This document shows positions 63,100 through 64,000 of a stretch of 64,000 bases of DNA, in pieces. Below the pieces are notes generated by a model that searched no databases, was not told the origin of the DNA, and saw only the letters and a list, made by a program, of their open reading frames with translations. Both the position numbers and the translations under genes were made by a program. How positions within the stretch are numbered: position 1 is the stretch's first letter; each line of letters begins with the position of its first letter. This DNA comes from Eubacterium sp. ER2 (GTDB lineage Bacteria; Bacillota; Clostridia; Lachnospirales; Lachnospiraceae): assembly GCF_000765215.1 (NCBI RefSeq), contig NZ_JPJE01000027.1, positions 124,001 to 188,000 of the forward strand. The letters are read 5' to 3'.

Positions 63100-63600
63100 G
63101 TGCAAAGTGTAGATGAAAAATATATGAAAGAGGCAATTAAACAGGCAAAGAAGGCGTACGCGCTGGACGAGACCCCGATCGGCTGCGTGATCGTATATGA
63201 GGGAAAGATCATCAGCCGGGGCTACAACCGGCGGAACACAGACAAAAATCCTCTGGCCCACGCGGAGATCACGGCCATCCGCAAGGCCAGCCGTAGGATG
63301 GGGGACTGGCGGCTGGAGGGATGCACCATGTATGTGACGCTGGAGCCCTGCCAGATGTGCGCGGGCGCCATTGTCCAGTCCCGGATGGACCGGGTGGTGA
63401 TCGGGTGCATGAACCCCAAGGCGGGGTGCGCCGGCTCTATTCTAAATCTGCTCCAGATGGACAGGTTCAACCATCAGGCTCAGATCACGTCTGGTGTGCT
63501 GGAGGAAGAGTGCAGCTCCCTCATGAAGCAGTTTTTCCGGGGGCTGAGGGAGAGAAAGAAAAAAGAGAAAAAGAGCAGCGTCCCATCTGTGGCGGATTGA
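63100..63600 (+). CDS. tadA: tRNA-specific adenosine deaminase
   Basis: The 166-residue protein has the zinc and catalytic motifs NPLAHAEITAIRKAS (HAE) and TLEPCQMCAGAIVQSRMD (PCxxC). TadA makes inosine at A34 of tRNA-Arg(ACG). GTG 63100 is taken as start; no good SD is seen and ATG 63124 is possible. The Lys/Arg-rich end overlaps the terminator stem. The SRP RNA gene lies downstream, as often seen in Firmicutes. Confidence 0.94.
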   Translation: MQSVDEKYMKEAIKQAKKAYALDETPIGCVIVYEGKIISRGYNRRNTDKNPLAHAEITAIRKASRRMGDWRLEGCTMYVTLEPCQMCAGAIVQSRMDRVVIGCMNPKAGCAGSILNLLQMDRFNHQAQITSGVLEEECSSLMKQFFRGLRERKKKEKKSSVPSVAD

Positions 63601-63634
63601 CTGATCCGTAGCAGATGGGACGCTGCTCTCTTTT
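63572..63634 (+). terminator. Terminator overlapping the tadA stop codon
   Basis: An 18-bp perfect stem starting AGAGCAGCGTCCC (63572-63589) pairs with 63612-63629; the loop, which itself can pair, holds the stop codon. A T run follows. Confidence 0.9.
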
Positions 63635-63705
63635 CCCTAAAAAATGTGAATGGATTTATAGTTTATATATGACCACCCTGCCCGCGGCAGCATGGCAGAA
63701 AGCTT

Positions 63706-63973
63706 TTTTCGTGCATTGCGCTTCGAACCAGGCCAACAGACGTTACCTTGGCAGTTTACTCAACCCAGGCACCCTCACGGCACCCGAAAGGTTCCGCTTA
63801 GTGCTGCTTCGTTCCCGACCTGACACGGTTCACGGATTTCCGTCGCGTGAGACCCGGATATCAACGTCACTTACCAAGGGCAGCTCTGCCAGCTTTCGCC
63901 CTCCGCGCAATATCACCCCTGCTATAGCGGACTGCAGGTACAAGGCACCGCTACCGCCCCGGCTGCACGAGTC
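63706..63973 (-). ncRNA. ffs: Signal recognition particle RNA, large Bacillus type
   Basis: Read on the minus strand, the RNA has the SRP core GGTCAGGTCGGGAACGAAGC (the domain IV tetraloop region), the Alu-domain stretch GGTAGCGGTGCCTTGTACCT near the 5' end, and GTGCCTGGGTTGAGTAA further on. The ends pair: TCGTGCA near 63964-63970 with TGCACGA at 63709-63715. The length of about 268 nt is close to the B. subtilis scRNA. A TATAGA or TAAAAT element near the window edge may be its promoter. Ends are estimates from pairing. Confidence 0.95.
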
Positions 63974-64000
63974 TATATTTTACCCTGTTTTTTTGAAAAT

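Overview
The window looks like chromosome of a moderately GC-rich member of the Lachnospiraceae (Bacillota, Clostridia). This rests on gene content and neighbourhood rather than any 16S sequence: a Clostridia-type Tad pilus cluster, several families typical of this group (DUF5702, DUF6382, DUF6147, DUF6128, DUF6512, the TIGR03905 TSCPD protein), a yaaO-holB-ricT-rsmI string arranged as in Bacillus, an F-type ATP synthase operon, and a large Bacillus-type SRP RNA beside tadA. TTG and GTG starts behind strong Shine-Dalgarno (SD) sites are frequent. The genus cannot be fixed from this window.

Layout. 1-5412: the end of a Tad/Flp pilus operon (TadC-like protein, pilin, DUF5702 protein, two TadE-like proteins, prepilin peptidase, DUF6382). 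A 166-bp element with perfect 25-bp inverted repeats sits across the start of the first TadE-like gene. 5463-9018: rhomboid protease, orphan histidine kinase, HIT hydrolase, sigma factor, MurG. 9133-12260: AT-rich accessory genes, a second inverted-repeat element and an Rpn-like nuclease. 12729-22895: MTA/SAH nucleosidase, Pgi, the YaaO/Gmk/HolB/RicT/methyltransferase/RsmI operon and an orphan MsmX-type ATPase. 23006-30964: sigma-like protein, PucR regulator, a decayed type I toxin locus whose antisense RNA looks intact, an aconitase-family hydratase, a sigma factor paired with a membrane beta-propeller protein, and bioY behind a BirA operator. 30965-35184: an AT-rich transcription unit of tiny ORFs, then a very acidic TPR/P-loop protein. 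35309-42284: GlgB, TrmB, thioredoxin, DUF1002 protein, tRNA-Lys and a membrane-anchored protein. 42324-47437: two tandem copies of a probable small RNA on the minus strand, then a three-gene system in which a MerR DNA-binding domain is fused to an FtsX-type ABC permease, followed by its ATPase and a second permease. 47719-54977: a DUF2798 protein and atpBEFHAGDC. 55258-63973: a second nuclease-family ORF, GH2 hydrolase, metallopeptidase, phosphopantetheinyl transferase, XRE-type protein, dGTPase, DUF6128 protein, TadA and SRP RNA.

The best candidates for undescribed biology are (1) the MerR-FtsX fusion with its own MerR-type promoter, (2) the duplicated C-rich small RNAs at 42324-42793, (3) the element at 2685-2850, which offers an in-frame start codon in either orientation, (4) the small-ORF unit at 31051-31819, and (5) a palindrome found twice (40077 and 63017) whose outer arms differ but stay self-complementary. 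All annotation is by reading the sequence; no database search was run.
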